Part shown: piece after piece, positions 14,177 to 23,766 of the stretch
Numbering within the stretch: position 1 is the stretch's first letter
Layout of the letters: every line of letters begins with the position of its first letter
From: Pseudomonadota bacterium
GTDB lineage: Bacteria > Myxococcota_A > Polyangia > Polyangiales > Polyangiaceae
Length of the DNA stretch: 64,000 bases
Direction of reading: 5' to 3'
Assembly: GCA_023431345.1 (NCBI GenBank)
Contig: JAEYWK010000074.1
Coordinates: forward strand, 62,001-126,000
The notes under the pieces: model-generated
What the model saw: only the letters and a program-made list of their open reading frames with translations
Database searches by the model: none
What the model was told of the DNA's origin: nothing
Position numbers and translations under genes: made by a program

Positions 14177-14533
14177 ATGTCCCGCGTCAAACGAGGCCCG
14201 AGCCCCCGTCGTCGTCACAAGCGCGTCCTCCAGCAGACCGAAGGCTTCTTCGGCGGCCGGAAGAACCGCTACCGCCAAGCGTTCCACGTCCTCTGGAAAT
14301 CGTGGCAGTACGCCTACATCGGCCGTAAGCTCCGCAAGCGTGACTTCCGTCAGCTGTGGATCGCTCGCATCAACGCGGCCTGCCGCACGAACGGCACGAG
14401 CTACTCCCGCTTCATGGCCGGCTTGAAGAAGTCTGGATTGGAGCTGGACCGCAAGGTGCTGGCCGACCTGGCCGTCAACGATGCGGCAGCGTTTTCGGAG
14501 CTCGCCAAGAAGGCGACCCCGAAGGCCGGCTAA
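14177..14533 (+). CDS. rplT: 50S ribosomal protein L20
   Basis: A 118-aa, basic, long-helix protein that matches L20 in length and in motifs: MSRVKRG, RRRHKRVLQQTEGFFGGRKNRYR (near residues 10-33), and RLWIARINAA-like RQLWIARINAACR (near 56-68). It is an early assembly protein of the 50S subunit and in many bacteria represses its own operon. GAGGA is placed 6 nt before the ATG. Two candidate terminators follow (14553-14583 and 14604-14642). Confidence 0.98.
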   Translation: MSRVKRGPSPRRRHKRVLQQTEGFFGGRKNRYRQAFHVLWKSWQYAYIGRKLRKRDFRQLWIARINAACRTNGTSYSRFMAGLKKSGLELDRKVLADLAVNDAAAFSELAKKATPKAG

Positions 14534-14552
14534 GCCCGCACGCACCCTACAA

Positions 14553-14583
14553 GGCCCGACAAGCACCTACCAGCTGTCGGGCC
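14553..14583 (+). terminator. Hairpin after rplT
   Basis: GGCCCGACA at 14553-14561 pairs perfectly with TGTCGGGCC at 14575-14583, with a 13-nt loop, 19 nt after the rplT stop. There is no T run, so it may stop transcription poorly alone or protect the mRNA end. Confidence 0.5.
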
Positions 14584-14603
14584 GATATCAGCTAGTTACG
14601 TCG

Positions 14604-14642
14604 AATCGGCCCGCGCAATCTGCAAGGGCCGATTTCACATTT
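14604..14642 (+). terminator. Second hairpin after rplT with a T-rich tail
   Basis: AATCGGCCC (14604-14612) pairs perfectly with GGGCCGATT (14626-14634), and the flanking base can extend it by a G-T pair. The following TTCACATTT is moderately T-rich. Together with the first hairpin it likely ends the rpmI-rplT transcript. Confidence 0.55.
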
Positions 14643-15155
14643 GAAACTAGCCCAGCGCCAAGTCGAATTTTGAGGCGCCCCTCAACGTCGCCAGAATGTG
14701 GCGGCAGAGGCGCTCCGCACGTCGCAAGCCGAGACGCCCGTGCCCCGACGCGGCACAGCCTGTGCCTCAAGAAAATCGACTCGCCGAGCGACAGCCTGCC
14801 GCCACCGCCAGGTCACCACTCCGCAAACCTTGCACCCCACCGCGCCCGCAGGGTCGTATGTGCAGAGCGCGATTGAACCAGCGAGCCGCGCGGCCCGGCG
14901 CCCGCGCCGGTTGACGTGCGTGCTGGCGAGCCTGATGTAAACTAAGCGATTTTTCCGCGCATCTAACGTGCGGAACAGAACCGCCGTTAGTCATGTTGAG
15001 TCGATCGTTCGGGCCCCGACTACGACCAACAGCTCTCAGCGTCGCCTCCGCTACCCGCCGCGGCACTGCGAGAAACCTCAGCGAAATCGACCTCTGACTG
15101 GATCTCTGGAGCCTTTTGCAACGTATACAATTTCATCCGAGTTTCAACTGATTTC
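14643..15155 (+). other. Intergenic stretch before the sigma-factor gene
   Basis: This roughly 510-nt gap is less GC-rich than its flanks, especially from 14930 on, and holds no convincing gene on either strand. It contains one candidate promoter (14911-14941) and a second AT-rich -10-like box TATACAAT (15124-15131), which has no good -35. I see no tRNA or repeat in it. A long leader is possible if the upstream promoter is the one used. Confidence 0.6.
14911..14941 (+). promoter_or_regulatory. Candidate promoter for the sigma-factor gene
   Basis: TTGACG (14911-14916) lies 19 bp before TGTAAA (14936-14941), which is preceded by TGA as in an extended -10 element. The spacer is longer than ideal. 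The transcript would carry a leader of about 210 nt. Confidence 0.35.
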
Positions 15156-16799
15156 ATGACACCCCGGGTACCTAAGAAGAATCAACCAGCACCGACCGGC
15201 GCCGCCGGCCGAGTGGCTGGTTCCGCCGTGACGGACTCCCGCTCCGCCCCGTCGTCGAGCGCCGAGTACCCGGCACGTAATTTGCTGAAAACTTCACCGA
15301 AACGTCCCGTTGCTGCAAAGGCGCTGTCGCCCCAACAGCAGGTGGGCGACGCCGGCACTCCCGCCCCTCCGCCCCCCAAAACCAAGGTCAGGCCCACTAT
15401 GTCCCAGAAGAGCACCAACACTCAGCCGCGCCGCGAGGAAGAGTACACGGAAGACTCGCCCGAGCAGACTGCCGTGCGAGCCGCTCCAGCCGGGCTTAAC
15501 GAGTCTGGCCCCGAGAGCCCCGAAGAGTTCCTCGATTCGGCGGGTGGTGACGCCGCCAGTTTCACCTCCGAAGCGCCCCCGCCTGCGGCGGACGCCTCGA
15601 GCGACTCGATGCTGTCGCGCTACTTCCGCGACATGGCCACCCACCAGGTCATGGGACCCGACGAAGAGCTGCGCGCCGCGCAAGCCGTCGAGGAAGCGGA
15701 GGTAGAGCACTGGCAGGCGCTGCTCGCCTACGTGCCGGTAGCCGAGCGCATGCTCGACATGCTCGACCAGAGCCTGAACGGCTTGAACCCGGAAGAGCGC
15801 CCTGAAATCGCGCAAATCGGCGAGCTCCGCAAGCTGGTCAAGGTCTACAAGAAGCAGCGCTCGAAGCTGCACGCCGACCAGCAGCGCACGTGGACGGAGC
15901 TGTCTGCGTCGCTCGCGAAAGACGTGCGCCTTCCCGACTCGGACCGCATCTGGATGCACGGCGCGCTCCGCCTCGCCAAAGACGCAGGCCGCTTGCCCGA
16001 GGAAGACACGGCGGAGGTCGAGGTCGAGAACATCCCCGAGACGCCCGCCTACAAGCGCTACCTCGACAAGGTGCGCTCGACGGATCTCGCGCAGCGCCGC
16101 ACGAAGAATCGCTTCGTGAAGGCCAACCTGCGCCTCGTGGTGAGCATCGCTCGTCGCTACAACCGCGGCCGCCTCCCCCTGATCGATCTGATTCAAGAGG
16201 GCAACATCGGCCTGATGAAAGCGGTCGAGCGCTTCGACCACACGCGCGGCTACCGCTTCAGCACCTACGCCTCGTGGTGGATTCGGCACGCGATCAGCCG
16301 CGCCCTCGCCGACAAGGGTCGCGCGGTCCGCATCCCGGTGCACATGCTCGACACCTACAATCGGGTGTCGCGCGCCACGCAGACCATCATCGCTCGCACC
16401 GGTAAAGAGCCGACGATCGAAGAGCTCGAGAAGGAAACGGGGGTTCCCCGTGACAAGCTCGACAAGGTCAAAGATCTCTACGCCGACACACCCTTCTCGC
16501 TCGATCGTCCGGTCGGCGACGAGGACGGTCGCCGCTTCATCGACTTCCTGGTCGAGGAGAATTCGCTGTCGCCCTACGACAGCTTGGCGAACGCCAAGTG
16601 GGCCGAGGAGGTCCAGCGCCTGCTCGGAACGCTCACGCCGATCGAGTCGCGCATCATTCGCTGGCGCTTCGGCCTCGACAACGAAGACGAGCTCACGCTG
16701 AAGGAGATCGGCGACAAGTACAACCTGTCGCGCGAGCGCATCCGCCAGCTCCAAGAGCAGGCCATCGGCAAGATCCGTCGCCAGATGCGCGAGTTCTGA
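15156..16799 (+). CDS. RpoD-family sigma factor (no region 1.1)
   Basis: A 547-aa sigma-70 protein that directs RNA polymerase to promoters. The first ~150 residues are low-complexity and lack region 1.1. Region 1.2 begins at MLSRYFRDMATHQVMGPDEE. An insert follows (about 175-320), then region 2 (KANLRLVVSIARRYNRGRL, LIDLIQEGNIGLMKAVERFD, RFSTYASWWIRHAISRALAD), region 3 and region 4, ending in LSRERIRQLQEQAIGKIRRQMREF. The match to RpoD/SigA is strong, but the missing region 1.1 suggests a group 2 factor or a lineage-specific variant. The start is uncertain: ATG 15156 is in frame, yet codons up to the ATG at 15400 (MSQKSTNTQ) have weaker GC3, so the later start is possible. A clear terminator follows. 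Confidence 0.93.
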   Translation: MTPRVPKKNQPAPTGAAGRVAGSAVTDSRSAPSSSAEYPARNLLKTSPKRPVAAKALSPQQQVGDAGTPAPPPPKTKVRPTMSQKSTNTQPRREEEYTEDSPEQTAVRAAPAGLNESGPESPEEFLDSAGGDAASFTSEAPPPAADASSDSMLSRYFRDMATHQVMGPDEELRAAQAVEEAEVEHWQALLAYVPVAERMLDMLDQSLNGLNPEERPEIAQIGELRKLVKVYKKQRSKLHADQQRTWTELSASLAKDVRLPDSDRIWMHGALRLAKDAGRLPEEDTAEVEVENIPETPAYKRYLDKVRSTDLAQRRTKNRFVKANLRLVVSIARRYNRGRLPLIDLIQEGNIGLMKAVERFDHTRGYRFSTYASWWIRHAISRALADKGRAVRIPVHMLDTYNRVSRATQTIIARTGKEPTIEELEKETGVPRDKLDKVKDLYADTPFSLDRPVGDEDGRRFIDFLVEENSLSPYDSLANAKWAEEVQRLLGTLTPIESRIIRWRFGLDNEDELTLKEIGDKYNLSRERIRQLQEQAIGKIRRQMREF

Positions 16800-16848
16800 T
16801 CGCCCACTTTGGAGTCGCGCCACCAGCGCGCCACAGAAACCCGCGCGC

Positions 16849-16870
16849 TTACCTGTCGATCGATAGGTAA
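16849..16870. repeat. 22-bp near-perfect palindrome
   Basis: The left half TTACCTGTCGA is mirrored by TCGATAGGTAA with one mismatch. It lies 49 nt after the sigma-factor stop and 14 nt before its terminator. No loop separates the halves, so a DNA-binding site for a dimer is as likely as an RNA hairpin. Confidence 0.6.
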
Positions 16871-16884
16871 AACCCGGGAATGGA

Positions 16885-16926
16885 GACGCCGGACGTGCCT
16901 CGAGCCCGCCCGGCGTCTTTGTTTCG
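16885..16926 (+). terminator. Rho-independent terminator of the sigma-factor gene
   Basis: GACGCCGG (16885-16892) pairs perfectly with CCGGCGTC (16910-16917) and is followed at once by TTTGTTTCG. This is the best intrinsic terminator in the window. Confidence 0.8.
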
Positions 16927-17063
16927 TGGCGCCGATCGGGTCGTGATTCGCGCCCCAGCGCCCGCTCGGCGGCGCACGACGCGTCGTGGCGAAAGCCCCA
17001 GCTAAGCGCCCGGCCGGCGCGCGCGAAACCCCCGGGCCGAAGCGAGATAAGTTCAGCAGAAAC

Positions 17064-17092
17064 AGTGACTTAGGTCACTCCCGAGCGCTCGG
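17064..17092. promoter_or_regulatory. Two adjoining palindromes upstream of the respiratory promoter
   Basis: AGTGAC-TTAG-GTCACT (17064-17079) is followed after one base by the perfect 12-bp palindrome CCGAGCGCTCGG (17081-17092). They end 13 bp before the -35 box, a usual place for an activator site. The first has the length and symmetry of a dimeric regulator site; its protein is unknown. Confidence 0.45.
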
Positions 17093-17105
17093 CCGCGCGT
17101 GATCA

Positions 17106-17134
17106 TTTACATTTGGTTTGGAGCAGCGCATAAG
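17106..17134 (+). promoter_or_regulatory. Sigma70-type promoter of the act-cox operon
   Basis: TTTACA (-35, 17106-17111), an exact 17-bp spacer and CATAAG (-10, 17129-17134). Spacing and -10 are the same as at rpmI. Predicted transcription starts near 17141, which leaves a leader of about 186 nt before actA. Confidence 0.6.
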
Positions 17135-17326
17135 GGCGCGCGTCACCAGCGGAAATCGCCGACTGAGGCGATTCGTGCCCGCCCCTGACGCGGCTTTCCT
17201 GAAACAAAGCAGCGGCCAGACGAGGCGGGAGCGTTCCCTCACCCCGCCCTACATGACCTGCACAACGATAACCCTTCGCACACGGCGGCCACGGGCGTCG
17301 TGTGCCCGCTCGCTCGGTCTGTCTTC

Positions 17327-17976
<650 letters not shown>

Positions 17977-17980
<4 letters not shown>

Positions 17981-20900
17981 ACAAGAAACTCAGGGTTCTC
18001 GATTCTGCACGCGCCACCGCGCCGGCGGCGGACACGGCTCCGCCTACCTACTGGCGCAGCATGGCCGAGCTCGAGCAATCGCCGGAGCTCATGGACGCCG
18101 TACGTAACGAGTTCAGCGAGCCGCTCGAGCAGCTGCCGCCGGACTCGCCCGCGCGCCGTCGCTTCATGCAGGTGATGGGCGCTTCGTTCTCGCTGGCAGG
18201 CTTGGCCGGTTGCCGCTGGCAAGAGGACAAGATCGTGCCGATGACGCGCCGCCCCGACGGCGTCACGCCCGGCACCACCACGCGCTACGCGACCGCGATG
18301 GAGCTTGGCGGCGTGGCCGTCGGCCTCCACGCCACGAGCTACGACGGTCGTCCGATCAAGGTCGACGGAAATCCGCTCCACCCCGACAGCTTGGGCGCGG
18401 CCAGCGTTTATCATCAGGGCAGCGTCCTCGGCGTCTACGATCCCGATCGCAGCGACTCCGTGCGGAACAAGCGCCAGGGCTCGTCCTTCGACGCCTTCGA
18501 TAAAGCGGCCAAGGAGCAGTTCAAGAAGCTGCGCGCCGGCCGCGGTGAAGGGCTGCGCGTGCTCAGCGAGCGCAGCTCGTCGCCGACCCTGCTCGCGCTC
18601 AAAGAGCGCTGGCTGACCGCGTTCCCGCTGTCCAAGTGGGTCACGTTCGAGACGCTCGCGGGCAACGGCCGCGCCGCCGGCACCGCGCTCGCGTTCGGCA
18701 AGCCGCATCGCGTGCACTACTCGTTCGTCGAGGCCAAGGTCATCGTGAGCCTCGACGCCGATTTCGTGAACGGCGCGTTCCCGAGCGGCCTCGCCAACGC
18801 GCGCGGCCTCACCAAGGGTCGCACGCCCGATCACGGCGAGATGAACCGCCTGTACGTGATCGAGAGCGCGTTCAGCAACACGGGCGCGACCGCGGATCAT
18901 CGTCTCGCGCTGCGCTCGGAGCAGATCAAGGCCGTCGCGGCCTTCCTCGACGCGGAGATCAGCGCCAAGGCGGCGCCGTTGCCGGAGCAGGGCGCGGGTC
19001 AGCCGAAGCCTACCGGCGAGCTCCTGAACGACGCGAAGGTCGCCAAGTTCTTGGGCGCCATCGTGAAAGATCTGCTCGCCAACGTCGGCAAGAGCATCAT
19101 CGTCGCGGGCCTGCATCAGCCCGCGGAGGTGCACGCCCTGGTCGAGCGCCTGAACGTGCTGCTCGGCAACACCGGGCGCACCGTGTTCTACACGGAGGAC
19201 GCCGCGGACGCCGCCGGCTCCGATTTCGAAGCGCTGAAGGGCCTCACGGAGGAGATGGCGGCCGGCCGCGTCGAGACGCTGCTCATCCTCGGGGGCAACC
19301 CCGCGTTCGACGCGCCGAGCGACATCCCGTTCGGCGCCGCGCTCGAGAAGGTGCCGTTCAGCGTGCGCCTGGGTCTGTACGACGACGAGACCTCGCAGGG
19401 CGCGACCTGGCACGTGCCCGCCGCGCACTACCTGGAGAGCTGGGGTGACGCCCGCGCTTACGACGGCACCGTCAGCATCGTGCAGCCGCTGATCGCGCCC
19501 ATCTACAACGGCCGCAGCCCCCTCGAGCTGCTCGCCCGCCTGCTGGGCGAGGACCCGAAGGGGCTCGAGCTGGTGCGCGCCACGCACCAGGGCCTGCTCG
19601 GTGACGACCGCCGCTTCCGCAAGGCCATTCACGACGGCATCGTCGACGGCACCGCCGCCGAGCGCGTGACGCCCAAGCTCACCCCGCTCGCGCCGATCAA
19701 GCTGAGCGAGCGCGAAACGGCGAGCACGGTCGGCACCGACCAGCTCGAGGTGCGCTTCGTCGCTTGCCAGAAGATCTACGACGGGCGCTACGCCAACAAC
19801 GCTTGGCTGCAAGAGCTGCCGGAGTCGTTCTCCAAGCTGTCTTGGGACAACGCGGCCTTCATCAGCGTGGCGACGTGCAAGGCCCTCGGCCTCACCGACG
19901 GCGACGTGCTCACGCTCAGCGTCGGCGGCAGGAAGGTCGAGGTGCCGTGCATCGTGGCCCCCGGTCAAGCCGATGGCTCGGTCAAGGTGGCGCTCGGCTA
20001 CGGCCGTACCCACGCCGGCCGCGTCGGCGGCAAGGCGGGCACCGACGTCACGCCCGTCGGCGGAAACGTCAACCTGCTCCGCACGAGCGACGCGCCGTTC
20101 TTCGCGTCCGGCCTCTCCCTCTCGAGCAGCGGCCCCGGCAAGCGCCTCGCGAACACGCAAGACCTGTACGCGATGGACCAGATCGGGCTCGACGGCATCG
20201 CCGAGCGCCTGCCGCAGCTCGTGCGCGAGACGACTTACGAAGAGTTCAAGAAAGAGCCCGATTTCGCCAAGCACATCGTGCACCAGCCGCACGAGCTCAA
20301 CCTGTGGGTCGATCCCGTCTCGTACGAGGGCCACAAGTGGGGCATGGCCATCGATCTGAACAAGTGCATCGGCTGCAGCGCCTGCGTGACGGCCTGCCAA
20401 GCCGAGAACAACATCCCCGTCGTCGGCCAAGCCAACGTCGCGATGGGCCGCGAGATGCTGTGGCTGCGCGTCGACCGTTACTTCCGCGGCGATCCCAACG
20501 AGCCCGAGCTGCGCTTCCAGCCGATGCCCTGCCAGCAGTGCGAGAACGCGCCGTGCGAGCAGGTTTGCCCGGTGGGCGCGACCATGCACAGCCACGAAGG
20601 CTTGAACGACATGGTCTACAACCGCTGCATCGGCACCCGCTACTGCAGCAACAACTGCCCCTACAAGGTGCGGCGCTTCAACTACTTCAACTACAACCTC
20701 GACGTGATCGGCGTGACCCCATACACGCCCACGGACGACCCGAAGATGAAGCTGAAGAGCATGGTCTTCAACCCCGAGGTCACCGTGCGCTCGCGCGGCG
20801 TGATGGAGAAGTGCACGTTCTGCGTGCAGCGCATCCAGAACGTGAAGATCCCGGCCAAGAACGCCAAGCGCGCCATCGAGGACGGCGAGATCAAGACGGC

Positions 20901-21078
20901 CTGCCAAGAGACCTGCCCGACCGACGCCATCGTGTTCGGCGATCTCAACGACAAGAAGGGCCGAGTCGCCAAGCTGCAGAAGCTCGAGCGCGCCTATCAG
21001 CTACTCGGTGAGTTCAACAATCGCCCGCGCGTCCAGTACCTGGCCCGCATCACGAACCCGAATCCGGAGCTTGCCTGA
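17977..21078 (+). CDS. actB: Alternative complex III iron-sulfur/molybdopterin-like subunit ActB
   Basis: A 1033-aa fused subunit. Residues near 60-80 (ARRRFMQV, then LAGLAGC) combine a twin-arginine-like motif with a lipobox-like LAGC, consistent with Tat export and possible lipid anchoring. The next ~700 residues resemble the molybdopterin oxidoreductase fold, which carries no cofactor in studied complexes. The C-terminal ferredoxin part has four Cys clusters: CIGCSACVTAC (~797), CQQCENAPCEQVC (~851), CIGTRYCSNNC (~883) and CTFC...CQETC (~946-980), for electron wiring to ActA. ATG 17977 overlaps the actA stop as ATGA; ATG 17968 is an equally open alternative. actC follows after 2 nt. Confidence 0.95.
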
Positions 21079-21080
21079 CC

Positions 21081-22517
21081 ATGGCCGCCGCCAGCGACCT
21101 CAACCCATTCCAGTCGCCGCCCAAGGGCGACAACATGTTCGCGCAAATCACGGACAACGTGACGCGCATCATGGAGGCGCCCAAGCCTCCCCGGGCCTGG
21201 TACATCGCGATGGCCATCGCGCTGTCGATGCTGGCGATGTTCCTCGGCAGCATCACCTGGGCGGCGTGGACCGGTATCGGCGTCTGGGGCAACATGATGC
21301 CCGTCGCTTGGGCCTTCCCGATCGTGAACTTCGTGTTCTGGATCGGTATCGGCCACGCCGGCACGCTGATCAGCGCCGTGCTCTTCCTGTTCCGCCAGAA
21401 CTGGCGCACCGCGATCAACCGCTTCGCCGAGGCGATGACGATCTTCGCGGTGATGTGCGCCGGCATCTTCCCCGGCGTGCACATCGGCCGCCCCTGGCTG
21501 CCCTACTACATGATGCCCATCCCGAATCAGATGGGGATGTGGCCGCAGTACCGCAGCCCGCTCGAGTGGGACATCTTCGCCGTCAGCACCTACGCCACCG
21601 TCTCGATCTTGTTCTGGTACATGGGCATGATCCCGGATTTTGCGACCTTCCGTGACAGGTCGACGTCGACGGTGAAGCGCATCGCCTACGGCATCGTGGC
21701 CATGGGCTGGCGTGGCTCTTCCCGCCAGTGGCACCGCTACGAGCGCGCCTACTTGATCCTCGCCGCGCTCGCGACGCCGCTCGTGCTCTCCGTGCACTCG
21801 GTCGTCTCGTTCGACTTCGCGACGGCGCAGCTGCCCGGCTGGCACGCCACCATCTTCCCGCCCTACTTCGTCGCTGGCGCCATCTTCGGCGGCTTCGCGA
21901 TGGTGGTGGTGCTCGCGGTCCCCGCCCGCCAGTTCTTCGGCCTCAAGCGCATCATCACGATTCGCCACCTCGAGCTGATGAACAAGGTGATGATCGCGAC
22001 GGGTCTGCTCGTCGGCTACGCCTACGGCATGGAGTTCTTCATCAGCTGGTACAGCGGCTCGATGTTCGAGGGTTATGCCTTCGTCAACCGCCTGTTCGGC
22101 CCTTACGCCTGGGCTTACTGGACGATGATCGCGTGCAACGTGATCTTCCCGCAGCTGTTCTGGTTCAAGAACGTGCGCACCAACGTCTGGGCCACCCTGC
22201 TGATCGGCATGATCGTCAACGTCGGCATGTGGTTCGAGCGCTTCGTGATCATCTGCACCACGCTGACGCGCGACTTCTTGCCCTCCAGCTGGGGCTACTA
22301 CGTGCCCACCGCGTTCGACTTCATGACCTTGGGCGGGAGCTTCGGCCTGTTCTTCACGCTGTTCCTGCTGTTCTGCCGCTACCTGCCGATGGTGGCGATG
22401 TCGGAAGTGAAGGCCTTCAGCCCCGCTGGTGGGCACGCCCGTCCGCACTTGCACGGCCATGGCCATGACGGCCACGGCCACGACGGTCACGACGACTCGC
22501 ACGCCCACGCCCATTGA
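21081..22517 (+). CDS. actC: Alternative complex III NrfD-like membrane subunit ActC
   Basis: A 478-aa NrfD/PsrC-family integral membrane protein, the probable quinol-binding subunit of alternative complex III. About ten hydrophobic helices are visible, from AWYIAMAIALSMLAMFLGSITW to FGLFFTLFLLFCRYLP. Family-like segments include GIGHAGTLISAVLFLFRQNWR and IPGVHIGRPWLPYY-like FPGVHIGRPWLPYY. The C-terminus ends in a striking His/Gly/Asp tail (HGHGHDGHGHDGHDDSHAHAH, about 457-478), similar to stretches in the cox subunits downstream; it may bind metal. It starts 2 nt after actB and ends 11 nt before actDE. Confidence 0.95.
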   Translation: MAAASDLNPFQSPPKGDNMFAQITDNVTRIMEAPKPPRAWYIAMAIALSMLAMFLGSITWAAWTGIGVWGNMMPVAWAFPIVNFVFWIGIGHAGTLISAVLFLFRQNWRTAINRFAEAMTIFAVMCAGIFPGVHIGRPWLPYYMMPIPNQMGMWPQYRSPLEWDIFAVSTYATVSILFWYMGMIPDFATFRDRSTSTVKRIAYGIVAMGWRGSSRQWHRYERAYLILAALATPLVLSVHSVVSFDFATAQLPGWHATIFPPYFVAGAIFGGFAMVVVLAVPARQFFGLKRIITIRHLELMNKVMIATGLLVGYAYGMEFFISWYSGSMFEGYAFVNRLFGPYAWAYWTMIACNVIFPQLFWFKNVRTNVWATLLIGMIVNVGMWFERFVIICTTLTRDFLPSSWGYYVPTAFDFMTLGGSFGLFFTLFLLFCRYLPMVAMSEVKAFSPAGGHARPHLHGHGHDGHGHDGHDDSHAHAH

Positions 22518-22528
22518 CCGAGAAGACC

Positions 22529-23758
22529 ATGAGCGATCACAAGCCCAAGGCGCAGCCCGCAGCCCCCGAGCTCCACGGCATCCTCGCCGAGTACGACACG
22601 CCCGACCAACTGGTCGCCGCCGCCACGAAGGTGCGCGCGGCCGGCTTCGAGAAGTGGGACACCTACAGCCCGTTTCCGGTGCACGGCATCGACGCCGCGA
22701 TGGGCATCAAGATGACGGTGCTGCCGTGGCTCACGCTGGGCGCCGGTCTCACCGGCCTCGCCACCGCCATCACGATGCAGTGGTGGATGAACGCCTACGA
22801 CTACCCGTGGTTGATCTCGGGGAAGCCGATCTGGAGCATCCCGGCCAACGTGCCGATCATGTTCGAGCTCACCGTGCTCTTCAGCGCCATCACGACGCTG
22901 GTCGGCATGCTGATGCTGAACGGCCTGCCCCACCCGTCGCACCCGCTCGACCTGGTCAGGCGCTTCGCACGCGTCACGGACGACAAGTTCTTCGTCCTCA
23001 TCCAGGCCGCGGACCCCAAGTTCGACGAAGTGGAGACCCGGCAGCTGCTCGACGCGACCAACCCGGTGGCCGTCGAGAGCGTGCAAGAAGACCGCGTCAC
23101 GCCCGACGCCATGCCGAAGGGCCTGGTCTACACCTTGGTCGTCGTCACATGCGCCGCCGTCGTGCCGGTCGCGCTGGCGGTCAAGGCGCGCCACTCGAAG
23201 AGCGAGAAGCCGCGCATCCACGCCATCCAAGACATGGACTCGCAGCCCAAGTACAAGGGCCAGCGCCAAAATCCGATCTTCGCTGACGGCCGCGCCGGTC
23301 GCGAGCCGATCTCGGGCACCGTCGCCGTCGGTCACCTCAACGAAGACGATCACTTCTTCCGCGGCCGCGATGGTGCCGGCTGGGCGCGTACCTTCCCCGC
23401 GCAAGTCGAGCTCAGCGCCGAAACGATGGCGCGCGGCAAGTCGCAGTTCGGGATCTACTGCACCCCTTGCCACGGCTTGGGCGGCGAGGGTGACGGCATG
23501 GTGCACAAGCGCGCGGAAGCCTTGGCCCAGGGCGGCTGGATTCAGCCGACCAACGTGCGCCAGGATTACCTGCGCCAGCAGCCGGTCGGCGAGCTCTACA
23601 ACACGATCGTCCACGGCGTCCGCAACATGCCCCCCTACGGGTCGCAGATCGCTCCCGAGGATCGCTGGGCCATCGTCATGTACATGCGCGCTCTGCAGCG
23701 CGCGCAGGGCGGCACCATCAACGACGTTCCCGAGTCCGAGCGCGGCAGCTTGAAGTGA
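22529..23758 (+). CDS. actDE: Fused alternative complex III subunits ActD and ActE
   Basis: A 409-aa fusion of two subunits that are separate in the classic complex. Residues about 15-185 are the ActD part (DUF3341): HGILAEYDTPDQLVAAA, then two helices (LTLGAGLTGLATAITMQWW, VPIMFELTVLFSAITTLVGML). A helix near 200-220 (GLVYTLVVVTCAAVVPVALAV) joins it to the ActE part, a monohaem cytochrome c with CTPCHG (~312), GDGMVHKRA and an axial-Met candidate in NMPPYGSQI. The haem would sit in the periplasm and probably hands electrons toward the oxidase. The ATG at 22529 is chosen over a TTG at 22514. The coding frame is uninterrupted across the junction, so this is a real fusion. Confidence 0.93.
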   Translation: MSDHKPKAQPAAPELHGILAEYDTPDQLVAAATKVRAAGFEKWDTYSPFPVHGIDAAMGIKMTVLPWLTLGAGLTGLATAITMQWWMNAYDYPWLISGKPIWSIPANVPIMFELTVLFSAITTLVGMLMLNGLPHPSHPLDLVRRFARVTDDKFFVLIQAADPKFDEVETRQLLDATNPVAVESVQEDRVTPDAMPKGLVYTLVVVTCAAVVPVALAVKARHSKSEKPRIHAIQDMDSQPKYKGQRQNPIFADGRAGREPISGTVAVGHLNEDDHFFRGRDGAGWARTFPAQVELSAETMARGKSQFGIYCTPCHGLGGEGDGMVHKRAEALAQGGWIQPTNVRQDYLRQQPVGELYNTIVHGVRNMPPYGSQIAPEDRWAIVMYMRALQRAQGGTINDVPESERGSLK

Positions 23759-23766
23759 GAGACGAC

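Larger units (their letters stand above)
16927..17326 (+). other. Upstream region of the respiratory operon
   Basis: About 400 nt without a supported gene. It holds a pair of palindromes (17064-17092), a well-formed promoter (17106-17134) and then a leader of roughly 190 nt up to actA. I see no clear small RNA or riboswitch fold, though the leader length would allow regulation. Confidence 0.6.

Noticed and set aside
15124..15131. TATACAAT as the main sigma-gene promoter.
   Set aside because: It has no acceptable -35 at 15 to 19 bp, so I list it only as a note.
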